This document shows positions 5,607 to 5,681 of a DNA stretch of 5,681 nucleotides, in pieces. Origin of the DNA: an uncultured bacterium (GTDB taxonomy: Bacteria > Actinomycetota > Coriobacteriia > Coriobacteriales > Coriobacteriaceae). Location: positions 1 through 5,681 of the forward strand of contig CAJMRZ010000110.1 in assembly GCA_905215945.1 (NCBI GenBank), read 5' to 3'. Numbering within the stretch: the first letter of the stretch is position 1; each line of letters starts with the position of its first letter. A program made the translations under genes and the position numbers. The notes under the pieces were generated by a model. It worked only from the letters and a program-made list of their open reading frames with translations, did not search any database and was not told the origin of the DNA.

Positions 5607-5681
5607 ATGTCGGAAAATATTGAGCAGCCGTTGCCGCGCACGTTTGAGGAGTTCAACGAGCAACGCAAGGCGGCGTTTATT
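5607..5681 (+). CDS. N-terminus of the next gene, probably a second 2-hydroxyacyl-CoA dehydratase-family subunit (3' truncated)
   Basis: AAGGAG (5597-5602) precedes ATG 5607 with a short 4-base spacing, and the frame is open to the window end (25 codons, starting MSENIEQPLPRTFEEFNEQR). The acidic start followed by LPRTFEEFNEQRKAAF resembles the N-terminal helix that often begins proteins of the double-cubane/2-hydroxyacyl-CoA dehydratase family. Genes for such proteins commonly occur in adjacent pairs. That identification rests on a short segment and on context, so it is tentative. No cluster-binding Cys is reached within the window. Confidence 0.55.
   Translation, partial: MSENIEQPLPRTFEEFNEQRKAAFI

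Noticed and set aside
3740..5681. Functional link between the molybdate transporter and the dehydratase-family gene
   Set aside because: They are separated by a terminator and a long control region. Double-cubane and 2-hydroxyacyl-CoA dehydratase clusters are iron-sulfur only, so adjacency alone does not support a shared pathway.
1..5681. CRISPR arrays, tRNA or rRNA genes, insertion sequences, phage genes
   Set aside because: No regularly spaced repeats, cloverleaf, transposase or integrase-like frame, or terminal inverted repeats with target duplications were seen on either strand.

Overview
This window looks like GC-rich DNA from an anaerobic, Gram-positive gut actinobacterium, most likely a Coriobacteriia member such as Collinsella. 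That assignment is an inference from three things: codon use dominated by C or G in third positions, a complete molybdate ABC transporter with a twin-arginine (Tat) style binding-protein signal, and an oxygen-sensitive 2-hydroxyacyl-CoA dehydratase-family protein. No ribosomal or other taxonomic marker is present.

Layout, all real genes on the + strand: (1) the last 26 codons of an unidentified gene (1-81) and a good intrinsic terminator (95-131). (2) A short AT-rich control region (about 165-284) with two different perfect palindromes, one over the expected -35 and one containing a TATAAT -10 box. (3) A molybdate-uptake operon, modA (285-1154), modB (1223-2665) and modC (2669-3739), closed by an intrinsic terminator (3751-3786). 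(4) A 380-base region (3787-4168) with three inverted repeats, then two small overlapping ORFs; the first has a near-perfect ribosome binding site and the second runs into the next gene. (5) A 427-codon 2-hydroxyacyl-CoA dehydratase/double-cubane-cluster-type protein (4169-5452). (6) A roughly 105-base imperfect hairpin (5466-5571) in the following gap. (7) The first 25 codons of another gene (5607 to the window end), probably a related subunit.

How the genes work together: ModA should capture molybdate (or tungstate) outside the cell, ModB forms the membrane channel and ModC supplies ATP hydrolysis. The oxyanion would feed molybdenum or tungsten cofactor enzymes. The downstream gene is a separate transcription unit, set off by a terminator. 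It is a Cys-rich iron-sulfur protein of the family that performs ATP-primed low-potential reductions, and it is probably co-transcribed with the gene beginning at 5607.

Unusual points: ModA has Ser where its lipobox should have Cys. ModB carries a secreted N-terminal domain of about 190 residues that ordinary ModB lacks, with codon use unlike the rest of the gene. The modA promoter is embedded in two unrelated palindromes. The dehydratase-family gene is preceded by a chain of overlapping mini-ORFs and followed by a strongly self-complementary intergenic element.
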